The notes beneath the pieces were generated by a model. It ran no database searches. It was not told where the DNA came from and worked only from the letters and a program-made list of their open reading frames with translations. Position numbers and translations under genes: made by a program. This document shows positions 1-8,001 of a DNA stretch of 64,000 bases, in pieces (the first letter of the stretch is position 1; every line of letters begins with the position of its first letter). This DNA comes from Acidimicrobiia bacterium (GTDB lineage Bacteria > Actinomycetota > Acidimicrobiia > IMCC26256 > JAOSJM01). The stretch covers positions 1,178,001-1,242,000 of the forward strand of contig JAOSJM010000001.1 in NCBI GenBank assembly GCA_027494165.1, written 5' to 3'.

Positions 1-118
1 CGGGGATCACGTCGCCGAGGTCGACCGCCCCGGCCGGCACGGGACCGGCCCCGAGCCGCGCGATCCGCTCGCCGTCGAACGCGACCCAGCCGGGCCCGGT
101 CAGGTCCGCTCGCGCCAC
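1..118 (-). CDS. Amidohydrolase N-terminus, NagA-like (partial)
   Basis: Only the first 39 codons or so are in the window; the gene runs off the left edge. The start is a GTG at 118, overlapping the 3' end of the glycosyltransferase gene upstream on the same strand by 19 bases. The reading has a short beta-rich N-terminus (GWVAFDGERIARLG) followed by a DLGDVIP segment. That pattern matches the N-terminal strand domain of metal-dependent amidohydrolases such as N-acetylglucosamine-6-phosphate deacetylase, just before the metal-binding HxH motif, which would lie outside the window. The overlap suggests co-transcription with the glycosyltransferase. The substrate cannot be told from this fragment, and another amidohydrolase subfamily is possible. 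Confidence 0.45.
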   Translation of the reverse strand, partial: MARADLTGPGWVAFDGERIARLGAGPVPAGAVDLGDVIP

Positions 119-856
119 AAGGTGGCCCGGAGGCGGGCGAGCCCGAGCACCGTGCGGGCCGCGCGCCGGGCGATCGGGGTGCGGGAGGGTCGGCGCTCCT
201 GCACCACGACCGGGAGCTCGACGACGGCCAGCCCGGCCCGCTCGGCCCGCAGGATCAGCTCGGTGTCGAAGAGGTCGGCCCCGAAGCGGCAGCTCCGGGC
301 CACCGGCTCGACGGCGTCGCGGCGCAGGGCCTTCATGCCGTGCGTGTCGGAGACCCCGAGCCCGAACCCGCCCCGCAGCATCAGGGAGAAGACCGCGGTG
401 ACGAGCCGCCGGGCCCAGGGCCGCTCGTCGCGTGAACCGCTCGCGCGCTTGGATCCGACGACGATCGCCGGCGCGCCGGGCCCCGAGAGGAGCGCGACCG
501 CCTGGTCGAGGAAGGCGAGGTCGTAGTAGTCGACGTCGAAGGTGACGACGACGTCCCCCCGGCTGTCGAGGAGACCCGTCCGCAGGGCCCCTCCGTAGTC
601 CGCCTCGGGCAGCGAGAGGACCCGTACCGACGGCTCCTCCGCGGCGAGCGCCTCGGCCACCGCGAGCGTGTCGTCGGTCGAGCCGTTCTCGACGACGAGG
701 AGCTCGAACGGCCGTCCCGCACCCCCCAGCCCGCCGGCGAGCTCGCCGACGGTGCGGCGGAGGAACGAGGACTCGTTGTGGGCCGGGAGCACCACCGAGA
801 CCAGCCCGGCGCGCGAGGTCTCGCCGGCGCGCTGCGAGGGGGAGGGTCGAGGGCAC
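100..856 (-). CDS. Family 2 glycosyltransferase (frameshift near the start)
   Basis: A GT2 (GT-A fold) glycosyltransferase resembling dolichol-phosphate-mannose synthases. It shows VVLPAHNES at the nucleotide-binding first strand, ENGSTDDT, and a catalytic-metal region DVDYYDL in place of the usual DxD. An uninterrupted reading begins only at a GTG at 795, inside the conserved VSVVLPAHNE strand, so that start is too late. A GTG at 856 lies 6 bases downstream of a TAGCCT box and joins the frame if one base is removed from the G5 run at 838-842. That gives a 251-residue protein with no hydrophobic C-terminal helix, so it is probably cytosolic or peripheral. The acceptor is unknown. It shares a symmetric promoter with the divergent CoA ligase. 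Confidence 0.82.
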
Positions 857-861
857 GGCGG

Positions 862-868
862 TAGGCTA
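862..868. promoter_or_regulatory. Symmetric -10 box for divergent genes
   Basis: The heptamer TAGGCTA reads as a TAGGCT -10 on the + strand (862-867) and as TAGCCT on the - strand (868-863). On the - strand the box ends 6 bases before the proposed GTG start of the glycosyltransferase, which fits leaderless transcription. On the + strand it gives a leader of about 30 bases with a GGTGGAG Shine-Dalgarno before the CoA ligase ATG. No good -35 is visible in either direction. Confidence 0.5.
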
Positions 869-905
869 CCGGCGCTCCCTGTCCTTCCCGCCCTCCGGTG
901 GAGCC

Positions 906-2456
906 ATGCCCGAACCCGATCCGCTCCGTGTCCACGCCGAGCGTCACGGCGACCGGCCGGCGGTGATCGTCGACGGCCCCGCCGGCGGCTCGCCGTCGGT
1001 GACGACGTTCGCGGAGCTCGACCGGGCCGTGAACCGGCTCGCCCACGCCTTCCGGGCCCTGGGACTGGCCCCGGGTGAGCGCCTCGTGTGGTGCGGGCCC
1101 AACTCGCCGGAGGTCGTGCAGACCGTCCACGCGGCCCGCAAGGCCCGGCAGGTCGCGGTGCCCCTGTCGTACCGGTTCACCGCCGACGAGATGCGCTTCG
1201 TGATCGACGACTCCGAGGCCGCGCTCGTCGTGGTGGACGCGGAGCAGGCCTCGCTCGTGGCCGGGGTGCGCGACCGCCTGCCGCGGCTGCGCCACGTCCT
1301 CGTCTTCGGCGGCGAGGTGCCCGAGGGCTGCGAGGCGTGGGAGGACGTGGTCGACGGCCAGCCCTTCCACGAGCCCGGGGCGCCCTCGGCCGTCGGCGCG
1401 CAGATGATCTACACCTCGGGGACGACGGGGCGTCCCAAGGGGGCCGTCCGGACCCGGTCCGACGCCGGGATCGTGGCCGCCCTCCTCGCCGAGCTCGGCC
1501 TGCGCCCGGCCGAGGAGGTCCACCTCACGACCGGGCCCCTGTACCACTCCGGGCCGCTGGCCTTCCTCTCGCTCAACCACACGCTGGGCTGCCCGGTGGT
1601 CCTGCTGCGGCGCTTCGACGCCCGGACGTGGCTCCGCCTGGTGGGCGAACACCGGGTCACGAACACCTTCACGGCCCCGACCCAGCTGAAGCGGATCGTC
1701 GCCCTCCCCCCCGAGGAGCTCGCGGCCGCCGACCTGTCGTCGATGCGCTGCCTCGTCGCGAACGCCGCCCCGGTGCCCTACGCGCTGAAGCGCGAGGTGA
1801 TCGCCAGGCTGGGCGACGGGTTCCTCTACGAGATCTACGGCTCCACCGAGCTCGGCGTGGCGACGGTGCTCACCCCCGCCGACCAGCTCCGGAAGCCGGG
1901 CTCGTGCGGCCGGCCGTACGGGGGGATCGGCGTCAGGATCGTCGCCGACGACGGCACGGAGGCGCCGGTCGGGACCCCGGGGGAGCTGTTCCTGCGGACC
2001 GGCCTGGCCATGGACGGCTACCACGGGGCGGTCGACGGCCTCCCGGAGCACGACGACGGCACGTGGAGATCCGTCGGCGACGTCGCCTACGTCGACGACG
2101 AGGGCTACGTCTACATCTGCGACCGGAAGAAGGACATGATCATCACCGGCGGGATGAACGTCTACCCGGCCGAGGTCGAGGCGGTGCTGCACGAGCACCC
2201 GGGGGTGCTCGACGTCGCCGTCATCGGGGTCCCCGACGACGAGTGGGGAGAGCGGGTGCACGCGGTCGTGCAGGCCAGGCCGGGCGCGGAGCTCGACCTC
2301 GGCGAGCTCCGGGCCTTCGTCGACGGACGGATGGCCGGGTACAAGCGCCCGCGCAGCTACGAGCAGCGGGATACCCTCCCCCGTACCGACGCCGGCAAGC
2401 TGCTGAAGCGGGTGCTCCGTGAGGAGCACTGGCGCGACCGCGACGTCCGGGTGTGA
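906..2456 (+). CDS. AMP-forming acyl-CoA synthetase
   Basis: A 516-residue member of the ANL superfamily, which activates a carboxylate with ATP through an acyl-adenylate and transfers it to CoA. The adenylate motif MIYTSGTTGRPKG is near residues 165-180, a YEIYGSTELG motif near 310, and SVGDVAYVDDEGY plus the DRKKDMIITGG hinge near 390-420. The C-terminal catalytic lysine sits in RTDAGKLLKR. Length is normal. The ATG has a GGTGGAG ribosome site. It is the first gene of a chain: its TGA overlaps the GTG of the ATP-grasp gene, which is followed by a CoA-binding ligase subunit. The substrate is probably a medium or long-chain fatty or aromatic acid; this cannot be resolved here. Confidence 0.9.
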   Translation: MPEPDPLRVHAERHGDRPAVIVDGPAGGSPSVTTFAELDRAVNRLAHAFRALGLAPGERLVWCGPNSPEVVQTVHAARKARQVAVPLSYRFTADEMRFVIDDSEAALVVVDAEQASLVAGVRDRLPRLRHVLVFGGEVPEGCEAWEDVVDGQPFHEPGAPSAVGAQMIYTSGTTGRPKGAVRTRSDAGIVAALLAELGLRPAEEVHLTTGPLYHSGPLAFLSLNHTLGCPVVLLRRFDARTWLRLVGEHRVTNTFTAPTQLKRIVALPPEELAAADLSSMRCLVANAAPVPYALKREVIARLGDGFLYEIYGSTELGVATVLTPADQLRKPGSCGRPYGGIGVRIVADDGTEAPVGTPGELFLRTGLAMDGYHGAVDGLPEHDDGTWRSVGDVAYVDDEGYVYICDRKKDMIITGGMNVYPAEVEAVLHEHPGVLDVAVIGVPDDEWGERVHAVVQARPGAELDLGELRAFVDGRMAGYKRPRSYEQRDTLPRTDAGKLLKRVLREEHWRDRDVRV

Positions 2457-3106
2457 GCTCCACCACCACGCTCTCCGAGGCCGAGTCCAAGCGGCTCCTG
2501 CACGGCCACGGCCTGCCCGTGCTCCACGAGCGGGTCGTCGCCGGCGCCGACGCGGCCGTGGAGGCGGCCGGAGCGCTCGGGTACCCCGTGGTCGTCAAGC
2601 TGTGCGGGCGGGCGATCGCCCACAAGACGGAGCGGGGGCTCGTCCGGCTCGGGCTCACCGACGCCTCGGCCGTGGCCCGGGCCGCGACCGAGCTCCTGGC
2701 GGCCGCCCGTCCCGAGGACGGGGCGGTCGAGTTGCTCGTCGCCCCGATGGTCCGCGGGGCCAGGGAGCTGATCGCGGGGCTCGTGGACGATCCGCAGTTC
2801 GGCCCGTGCGTGATGCTCGGCGTCGGCGGGGTGCTCACGGAGGCGCTGGGCGACGTCGTGTTCCGGCTGGCCCCGCTCGACCCCGCCGACGCGCAGGAGA
2901 TGATCGACGACCTGTCGACCCGGGCGCTCCTGGGCCCCTTCCGTGGTGAGCCCCCGATCGACCGGGCCGCGCTCGTCGACGTGCTCGTCGCGCTCGGCCG
3001 GCTCCCCGCCGTTGCCCCCGGGGTGGTGGCGGTCGACCTGAACCCCCTGATCGTGGTCGACGGGCGCCCGGTCGCGGTCGACGCGCTCGTGGAGGTGGGG
3101 CGGTGA
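2453..3106 (+). CDS. ADP-forming acyl-CoA ligase, ATP-grasp (beta) subunit
   Basis: A 217-residue stand-alone ATP-grasp protein of the kind forming the beta subunit of NDP-forming acetyl/acyl-CoA synthetases. It begins with LSEAESKRLLHGHGLPV, typical of the ATP-grasp_5 entry helix, followed by GYPVVVKLCGRAIAHKT, where the lysine and histidine help bind ATP and the phosphate relay. An MLGVGG loop and a C-terminal VDLNPLIV metal-binding strand follow. The GTG start overlaps the previous stop, and its own stop overlaps the GTG of the alpha-subunit gene, so the two subunits are made from one message. Many bacteria fuse these domains; here they are separate, as in archaeal heteromeric enzymes. Confidence 0.85.
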   Translation: MSSTTTLSEAESKRLLHGHGLPVLHERVVAGADAAVEAAGALGYPVVVKLCGRAIAHKTERGLVRLGLTDASAVARAATELLAAARPEDGAVELLVAPMVRGARELIAGLVDDPQFGPCVMLGVGGVLTEALGDVVFRLAPLDPADAQEMIDDLSTRALLGPFRGEPPIDRAALVDVLVALGRLPAVAPGVVAVDLNPLIVVDGRPVAVDALVEVGR

Positions 3107-4587
3107 CCCGGCCGGCACCCGCTCCCGAGGGGCTCCGCGCCCTCTTCGAGCCGCGGGGTGTGCTCGTCGCCGGGGCGTCGGCGCACCCCGGCAAGTTCGG
3201 TTTCGTCGCGCTCCACAACATCCTGCGGAACGGCTTCCCCGGCCCGGTCTTCGCGACGAACCCGGACCGGGTCGAGATCCTGGGCCGGCCGACCCTGCGG
3301 TCGCCCGACGAGCTTCCTGACGGCGCCCCGGTCGACCTGGTCGTGGTGTGCACACCGGCCCGGGCCAACTCCGAGATCCTGCGGGCCTGCGCGAAGCGGG
3401 GCGTCCGGGCGGCGTTCGTGACCTCGGCCGGGTACGGCGAGGCCGGGCCGGAGGGGAGGGCGGCCGAGGCCGAGCTCGTGGCCCTGGCCGACGACCTGGG
3501 GATGGTGCTCGCGGGGCCCAACGGGCAGGGCGTCGTGTCGACCCCGGCCTCCCTGTGCGCGCAGATCGTCGCCCCGTACCCGCCGGGGGGCCGGATGGCG
3601 GTGGCCAGCCAGTCCGGGAACCTGGTGTCCTCGTTCCTGAACCACGCCGTGCGGACCGGCGTGGGGATCAGCCGGGCCGTCTCGGCCGGCAACGCCGCGG
3701 CGGTGGGGATCGCCGACTACCTCGAGCACTTCGCGGACGACCCCGCCACGGACGTGGTGATCGCCTACCTGGAGGACGTCGGCGACGGGCGATCGCTGTT
3801 CGAGCGGGTCCGGGCCGCCGCCGCGCGCAAGCCGCTCGTCCTCGTCAAGGGAGGGGCCACCGCCGGCGGGCAGCGGGCCGCCGCCTCGCACACCGGGGCG
3901 CTGGCCACCGACGACCGGGTCTTCGACGGAGCGTGCCGGCAGGCGGGGGCCAACCGCGCCGCGGGCGTCGAGGAGGCCTTCGAGGCCGCCGCCACCTTCG
4001 CGACCCAGCCCCTTCCCCGGGGCCCGCGCGTCGCGGTGGTCACGACGGTCGGCGGCTGGGGCGTGCTCACGGCCGACGCCATCGCCCGCTCCGGCCTGGA
4101 GCTCCTCGCGCTCCCCGAGGACCTGCGCGCGGGTCTCGACGCCGAGCTCCCGGCGCGGTGGAGCCGGAACAACCCGGTCGACCTCGCCGGGGCCGAGACC
4201 CGCGACACGGTGCCGCGCGTGCTCGACGCGGTGGCGGGTCACCCCGCCGTCGACGCGGTGATCCTCCTCGGGATCGGGATCCAGTCGAACCAGGCCCGGC
4301 TCATCAGGACCGGGCCGTTCTTCCCGGGCCACGGCCTCGACCGGATCGTCGAGTACCACGAGCGGCAGGACCGGAGGTTCGCCGAGGCCGCCGCCGCCAC
4401 CTCCGAGGCCACGGGCAAGCCCGTGCTCGTGGCGACCGAGCTCGCGGTCACGGACCCCGACAACCCCGGCCCGCTCGCGGTCCGTGAGACGGGGCGGCTC
4501 TGCTACCCGTCGGCCGAGCGGGCCGCGCGCGCCCTCGACCACCTGTGGAGGCGCGCCCGCCACCTGCAGACGCAGGGCGGCCGGTGA
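3103..4587 (+). CDS. ADP-forming acyl-CoA ligase, CoA-binding (alpha) subunit
   Basis: A 494-residue protein with an N-terminal CoA-binding Rossmann domain (GVLVAGASAHPGKFGF near residues 17-33) followed by succinyl-CoA-ligase-like flavodoxin domains. The phospho-histidine motif is visible as AAASHTGAL near residue 260, after an LVLVKGGATAGG stretch. With the preceding ATP-grasp protein it should interconvert an acyl-CoA, ADP and phosphate with the free acid, CoA and ATP, making ATP in the breakdown direction. The GTG start overlaps the upstream stop by 4 bases and its own TGA overlaps the next GTG. Pairing with an AMP-forming ligase suggests a shared acid substrate, which is inference. Confidence 0.87.
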   Translation: MTRPAPAPEGLRALFEPRGVLVAGASAHPGKFGFVALHNILRNGFPGPVFATNPDRVEILGRPTLRSPDELPDGAPVDLVVVCTPARANSEILRACAKRGVRAAFVTSAGYGEAGPEGRAAEAELVALADDLGMVLAGPNGQGVVSTPASLCAQIVAPYPPGGRMAVASQSGNLVSSFLNHAVRTGVGISRAVSAGNAAAVGIADYLEHFADDPATDVVIAYLEDVGDGRSLFERVRAAAARKPLVLVKGGATAGGQRAAASHTGALATDDRVFDGACRQAGANRAAGVEEAFEAAATFATQPLPRGPRVAVVTTVGGWGVLTADAIARSGLELLALPEDLRAGLDAELPARWSRNNPVDLAGAETRDTVPRVLDAVAGHPAVDAVILLGIGIQSNQARLIRTGPFFPGHGLDRIVEYHERQDRRFAEAAAATSEATGKPVLVATELAVTDPDNPGPLAVRETGRLCYPSAERAARALDHLWRRARHLQTQGGR

Positions 4588-6027
4588 GACGGCACGGTGC
4601 AGCCGTCCGGCGGCTCCTCGTCGTCGTGCTCGCGGCGGGGGCGGCGACGTGCGTCGGCGCGGCCCTGCGCTCGGATCCCGCCCCGGCCGGGGACGAGGGA
4701 GGCGCCGCCGCCACGCCGGTCTGGTCGGTCCGGCGCGTCCCCCAGCCGGTCGTCGACGCCGTGGCGGCCCAGCGGCTGCAGGCGACGCTGGCCTTCGCCC
4801 TCGCGCCCTACGAGGAGGCCTGCGTCCTCGTCGAGGAGCGGGGCCGTGCCGTCGCCGCGCGGGACCCCGCCACGCCGCTCCTCCCCGCCTCGACCCAGAA
4901 GCTCCTCACCGGCGCCGCGGCCCTCACGACCCTGGGCCCGGACTTCCGCTTCGAGACGCGCGTCGTCGCGCCCGCACCTCCCGAGGACGGGCTCGTCGGG
5001 CGCCTGTGGCTCGTCGGGGCGGGCGACCCCGGCCTCTCGACCCCCGACCAGGTGGCCCGGCTGGGGAACCGGCCGCTCACCCTGGACGACACCGTCACCC
5101 CGCTGGCGGACCTCGCCGACGCCGTGGTCGCGGCGGGGATCCGCACCGTCCCCGGCGGGGTGTCCGGCGACGACTCCCGCTACGACGGCGAGCGCTTCCT
5201 CGACTCGTGGCCGTCGCACTACCGCTACGAGATCGGTCCGCTGGGGGCTCTCGTGGTCGACGACGGCTTCGACGCGGGCACGCGGGTGGCCGACCCGGCC
5301 GTCCACGCGGCCGCGGCGCTCACCCGCCTGCTCGTCGAGCGGGGCGTGAGCGTGGGCGGGTCGCCCGGGCGGGACGTCGCCCCGCCCGACGCGGTCGAGG
5401 TCGCCTCGGTGCTGTCACCGCCGCTGGCCGAGGTGGTGGCCTCCGAGATCCGCTCGAGCGACAACCTCAGCGCCGAGCTCCTCGTCCGGGAGGTGGCGGT
5501 CGGGAGGGGGCAACCGGGCACCACGCCGTCGGGCACCCAGGGGGTCGTCGCGGCCCTCGCCGACCTGGGCCTCCCCACCGAGGGCGTCACGATGGTCGAC
5601 GGGTCGGGGGCTCGACCGGGGGAACCGGGCCACCTGCACGACCCTGCTCGCCGCCCTCGCCGTGGGGGAGCGCGACGGGCTGGAGGGCCTGTGGGACGGC
5701 CTGGCCGTGGCGGGGGAGAGCGGCACCCTGGCGACCCGGCTGGTCGGGACGCCCCTCGAGGGTCGCCTCCGCGCGAAGACCGGCTCGCTGAACGGCGTCA
5801 CGGGCCTCGTCGGGCTGGTGGACGTCACCCGGCCCCTGCGCTTCGCGCTCGTCGTGAACGGGGACTTCTCCGAGGTCGCCGGCATGCTCCTGCGCGAGGA
5901 TCTGGCCGGGGTCATCGCGTCGTACCCGGACGCGCCAGCGGCCGACGATCTCGTCCCGGCACCCGGGCGCCTTGCTACGGTCGGGGCGCGCGACGACAAT
6001 CCGGCCGAGCCCGCCGACGGAGGCTGA
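4584..6027 (+). CDS. dacB: D-alanyl-D-alanine carboxypeptidase, PBP4/S13 family (frameshift)
   Basis: A secreted S13-family penicillin-binding protein acting on peptidoglycan stem peptides outside the membrane. The N-terminus has a basic patch and a hydrophobic stretch (LLVVVLAAGAATC) consistent with export. The catalytic SxxK is STQK near residue 103, the SxN motif is SSDNLSAE near residue 293, and the KTG motif is KTGS near residue 397. The reading is interrupted at the G5 run at 5606-5610: removing one G joins DGSG to LDRGNRATCTTLL and gives a normal 480-residue protein ending at 6027. The GTG start overlaps the preceding stop, so it is translated with the CoA-ligase operon. Confidence 0.88.
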
Positions 6028-6035
6028 GGAGTCCC

Positions 6036-6356
6036 GTGGAACGCACGCCGCCGCTGCCCCAGCTCGTGACCGAGCTCTGGGAGCTCGTCGTCGCCTACCT
6101 CAAGCAGGAGACGGTCGTCCCCCTCAAGCGCCTGGGGCGGTACGTCGCCTGGGGGCTGGCCGGCGCGCTGCTGCTCGGCATCGGGGTCGTGATGGTCGCG
6201 GTCGGGGCGCTGCGGGCCCTCCAGACCGAGACCGGCGACACGTTCACGGGCAACGCCTCGTGGGCGCCGTACGCCATCGTGTTCGCGGGCCTCGTGGTGG
6301 GCGCCGGGATCACCTGGCAGGCCCGGGGGGCCCGACGCTCGAAGGGACGGATCTGA
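6036..6356 (+). CDS. Phage_holin_3_6-like (DUF1469-type) membrane protein
   Basis: A 106-residue protein starting at a GTG nine bases after dacB. An amphipathic N-terminal segment (LVTELWELVVAYLKQE) leads to two hydrophobic segments, roughly residues 35-58 and 78-96, with a positively charged C-terminus. This layout matches the actinobacterial holin-X family (PF07332), whose cellular role is unclear and which need not involve phage. It starts a run of three small membrane-associated genes joined by one-base or ATGA-type overlaps. Family assignment rests on topology and composition. Confidence 0.65.
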   Translation: MERTPPLPQLVTELWELVVAYLKQETVVPLKRLGRYVAWGLAGALLLGIGVVMVAVGALRALQTETGDTFTGNASWAPYAIVFAGLVVGAGITWQARGARRSKGRI

Positions 6357-6574
6357 TGGCACGGGTCGCGGCCGAGCGTCCGATCACGAAGGCCGACATC
6401 GAGGCCAAGCTCGAGGAGGTGCGGCGGGCCACCGAGGCCGGCACCGAGCAGGCGAAGGGCGTCGCGGTCGCGGTCGGCGTCGTGGCCGTCGGCGCGCTCG
6501 TGGTCGGGGCCTACCTCCTGGGGCGGCGGCGGGGCCGCCGGCGCCGTACCGTGGTCGAGATCCGCAGGGTCTGA
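6356..6574 (+). CDS. Small single-pass membrane protein
   Basis: A 72-residue protein whose ATG shares a base with the previous TGA. A charged N-terminal helix (DIEAKLEEVRRATEAG) precedes one transmembrane segment near residues 38-56 and an arginine-rich cytoplasmic tail with GRRRGRRRR. The helix plus positive tail suggests a membrane-tethered partner of the upstream holin-like protein. I do not recognise a characterised family, and no function can be assigned. Confidence 0.6.
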   Translation: MARVAAERPITKADIEAKLEEVRRATEAGTEQAKGVAVAVGVVAVGALVVGAYLLGRRRGRRRRTVVEIRRV

Positions 6575-6780
6575 TGGCCGGGGTCGTCGGGCGGCTGGCC
6601 CGCACGGGGCTCCGCAAGGGACTGCGGGAGGGTTCCCGCCCCTGGCTCTACGTGGGCCTGGCGGCCACCGCGGTGAGGTTGGGACGGCGCCTCCTCGCCG
6701 AGCGTCCGGAGACGGTCTACGTGACGACCCTCCGGCCCGGCGAGACCCTCGAGATCCGGGAGCGCCCGGCCGACTCCTGA
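6574..6780 (+). CDS. Small hypothetical protein of the membrane trio
   Basis: A 68-residue protein whose ATG overlaps the stop of the preceding small membrane gene. It has a basic N-terminus rich in Gly, Leu and Arg, a short hydrophobic stretch (PWLYVGLAATAVRLG) and a hydrophilic C-terminus containing ETVYVTTLRPGETLEI. Tight coupling with the two genes before it suggests one small envelope-associated unit. The C-terminal PGETLEI turn resembles a small beta element, but no domain is recognisable. Confidence 0.5.
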   Translation: MAGVVGRLARTGLRKGLREGSRPWLYVGLAATAVRLGRRLLAERPETVYVTTLRPGETLEIRERPADS

Positions 6781-6849
6781 CCGCGCTCCCGACCGCGGCG
6801 ACCCGGCCGGCCCGGTGCGTTCGCGTCGGGGGGCCCCGCCGGGTGCCGG

Positions 6850-6855
6850 TAGCCT
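6850..6855 (+). promoter_or_regulatory. -10 box TAGCCT, leaderless start of the T-loop operon
   Basis: TAGCCT ends 7 bases before the ATG at 6863, placing the expected transcription start at or next to the start codon. No Shine-Dalgarno is present in the gap, consistent with a leaderless message. The preceding gene ends at 6780. Confidence 0.5.
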
Positions 6856-6862
6856 GGACGGG

Positions 6863-7075
6863 ATGAAGGTGCTCCTGCGCAACCCCCGCCGGGAGGTCGA
6901 CGTGTCGGGCCCCACGACGGTGGAGGCGCTGCTCGCACGCCTCGACGTCAACCCCGAGTCGGTCCTGGTCATCCGGGGCGACACCCTGGTGACGCGGGAC
7001 GCCAGGCTCGAGGACGGGGACGTCGTGGAGATCCGGCCGGTCATCTCGGGCGGTTCCGGGGGTGCGACCCGGTGA
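6863..7075 (+). CDS. TtuB/ThiS/MoaD-like ubiquitin-fold sulfur carrier
   Basis: A 70-residue beta-grasp protein closely resembling Thermus TtuB: hydrophobic first strand KVLLRNP, a TVEALLARLDVNPESVLVIRG core, and the end strand DVVEIRPVISGG. Such proteins are adenylated and thiocarboxylated on a C-terminal Gly-Gly and hand sulfur to a thiolase. Here translation continues past ISGG with SGGATR, so the last residues are not Gly-Gly; six bases-triplets would need removal, or the second GG plus three residues. The stop overlaps the start of the TtuA-like thiolase by 4 bases, so it is very probably that enzyme's sulfur donor. ThiS or MoaD roles are less likely, as no thiamine or molybdopterin genes are nearby. 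Confidence 0.75.
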   Translation: MKVLLRNPRREVDVSGPTTVEALLARLDVNPESVLVIRGDTLVTRDARLEDGDVVEIRPVISGGSGGATR

Positions 7076-8001
7076 AGTGCCGCCGGTGCCGCGAGCCGGC
7101 CGTCGTCGACGTTCGGAGGCACAACGCCGCCTTCTGCCGTGACTGCTTCCTGCACCACTGCCGGGAGCAGGTTCGGCGCGCCGTCGAGGAGCACCGGATG
7201 ATCGGGCCCGGGGAACGGGTCCTCGTGGCCGTCTCGGGAGGCAAGGACTCCCTGGCCCTGTGGGATCTCCTTCTCGCGCTCGGCCACCGGGCCGACGGCC
7301 TCTACATCGGGCTCGGGATCGGCACCTACTCCGACCGGTCCCACGGGTTCGCGCGGCGCTTCGCCGACGAGCGGGGGCTGCGGCTCCACGAGGTCGACCT
7401 CGCCCACGACCTCGGCTTCGACGTGCCCGAGGCGGCTGCCGCCACGCGGCGCGCCCCGTGCGGGGCGTGCGGGCTCTCGAAGCGGCACCTCTTCAACGCG
7501 GTCGCGCTCGAGCACGGCTACGACGCCGTGGCCACCGGGCACAACCTCGACGACGAGGCCGCCGTGCTCCTCGGCAACGTGCTGCGCTGGGAGGTCGGCT
7601 ACCTGGGCCGCCAGCACCCCGTCCTGCCCGCGGCCCCCGGGTTCGCGCGGAAGGTCAAGCCCCTGATCCGCCTGGGCGAGCGGGAGACCGCTGCCTACTG
7701 CGTGCTCGGCGGGATCGACTACATCGTCGAGGAGTGCCCCATGGCCGAGGGCAACCGGCACCTCGGGTACAAGGAGGTGCTGAACGCGCTCGAGGACCGC
7801 TCCCCGGGCTCGAAGGCGTCCTTCCTCTTCGGGTTCCTCGAGCGGGGCCATCCCCGCTTCGCGGAGGGCTCCGCCCGGGAGCAGGAGGGGTTGTCGCCGT
7901 GCCGGTCCTGCGGTTCGCCGACCACGGGCGAGGTCTGCGCGTTCTGCCGGCTCCGCGAGCGCGTCGGCGCCGAGCCGCGCCGCGAACGCCGGGCGGGGTG
8001 A
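7072..8001 (+). CDS. TtuA/Ncs6-type tRNA 2-thiolation enzyme
   Basis: A 309-residue PP-loop ATPase that adenylates a tRNA uridine and inserts sulfur. The PP-loop SGGKDS is near residues 55-60. N-terminal CRRC and CRDC pairs and C-terminal CRSC and CAFC pairs form the two zinc fingers seen in TtuA/Ncs6. A CGAC pair near residue 131 and a cysteine in EECPMAE near 222 match the three ligands of the catalytic iron-sulfur cluster of TtuA. It is coupled to a TtuB-like carrier upstream and to the m1A58 methylase downstream. This favours 2-thiolation of ribothymidine 54 in the T-loop over wobble-uridine thiolation. GTG start, overlapping the preceding stop. Confidence 0.82.
   Translation: MKCRRCREPAVVDVRRHNAAFCRDCFLHHCREQVRRAVEEHRMIGPGERVLVAVSGGKDSLALWDLLLALGHRADGLYIGLGIGTYSDRSHGFARRFADERGLRLHEVDLAHDLGFDVPEAAAATRRAPCGACGLSKRHLFNAVALEHGYDAVATGHNLDDEAAVLLGNVLRWEVGYLGRQHPVLPAAPGFARKVKPLIRLGERETAAYCVLGGIDYIVEECPMAEGNRHLGYKEVLNALEDRSPGSKASFLFGFLERGHPRFAEGSAREQEGLSPCRSCGSPTTGEVCAFCRLRERVGAEPRRERRAG

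Noticed and set aside
381-2429. 682-residue open frame on the - strand across the CoA ligase
   Set aside because: It is the shadow of a high-GC coding strand: composition is Arg/Gly/Pro/Val-rich with no domain, and the + strand gene is clearly an acyl-CoA synthetase.
5606-5610. Programmed frameshifting in dacB and other genes
   Set aside because: No slippery heptamer plus structure is evident, direction varies between +1 and -1, and the same pattern hits many unrelated genes, so error is simpler.
6036-6356. Prophage remnant suggested by the holin-like protein
   Set aside because: No other phage genes, att sites or integrase nearby; this family is common as a chromosomal membrane protein in actinobacteria.
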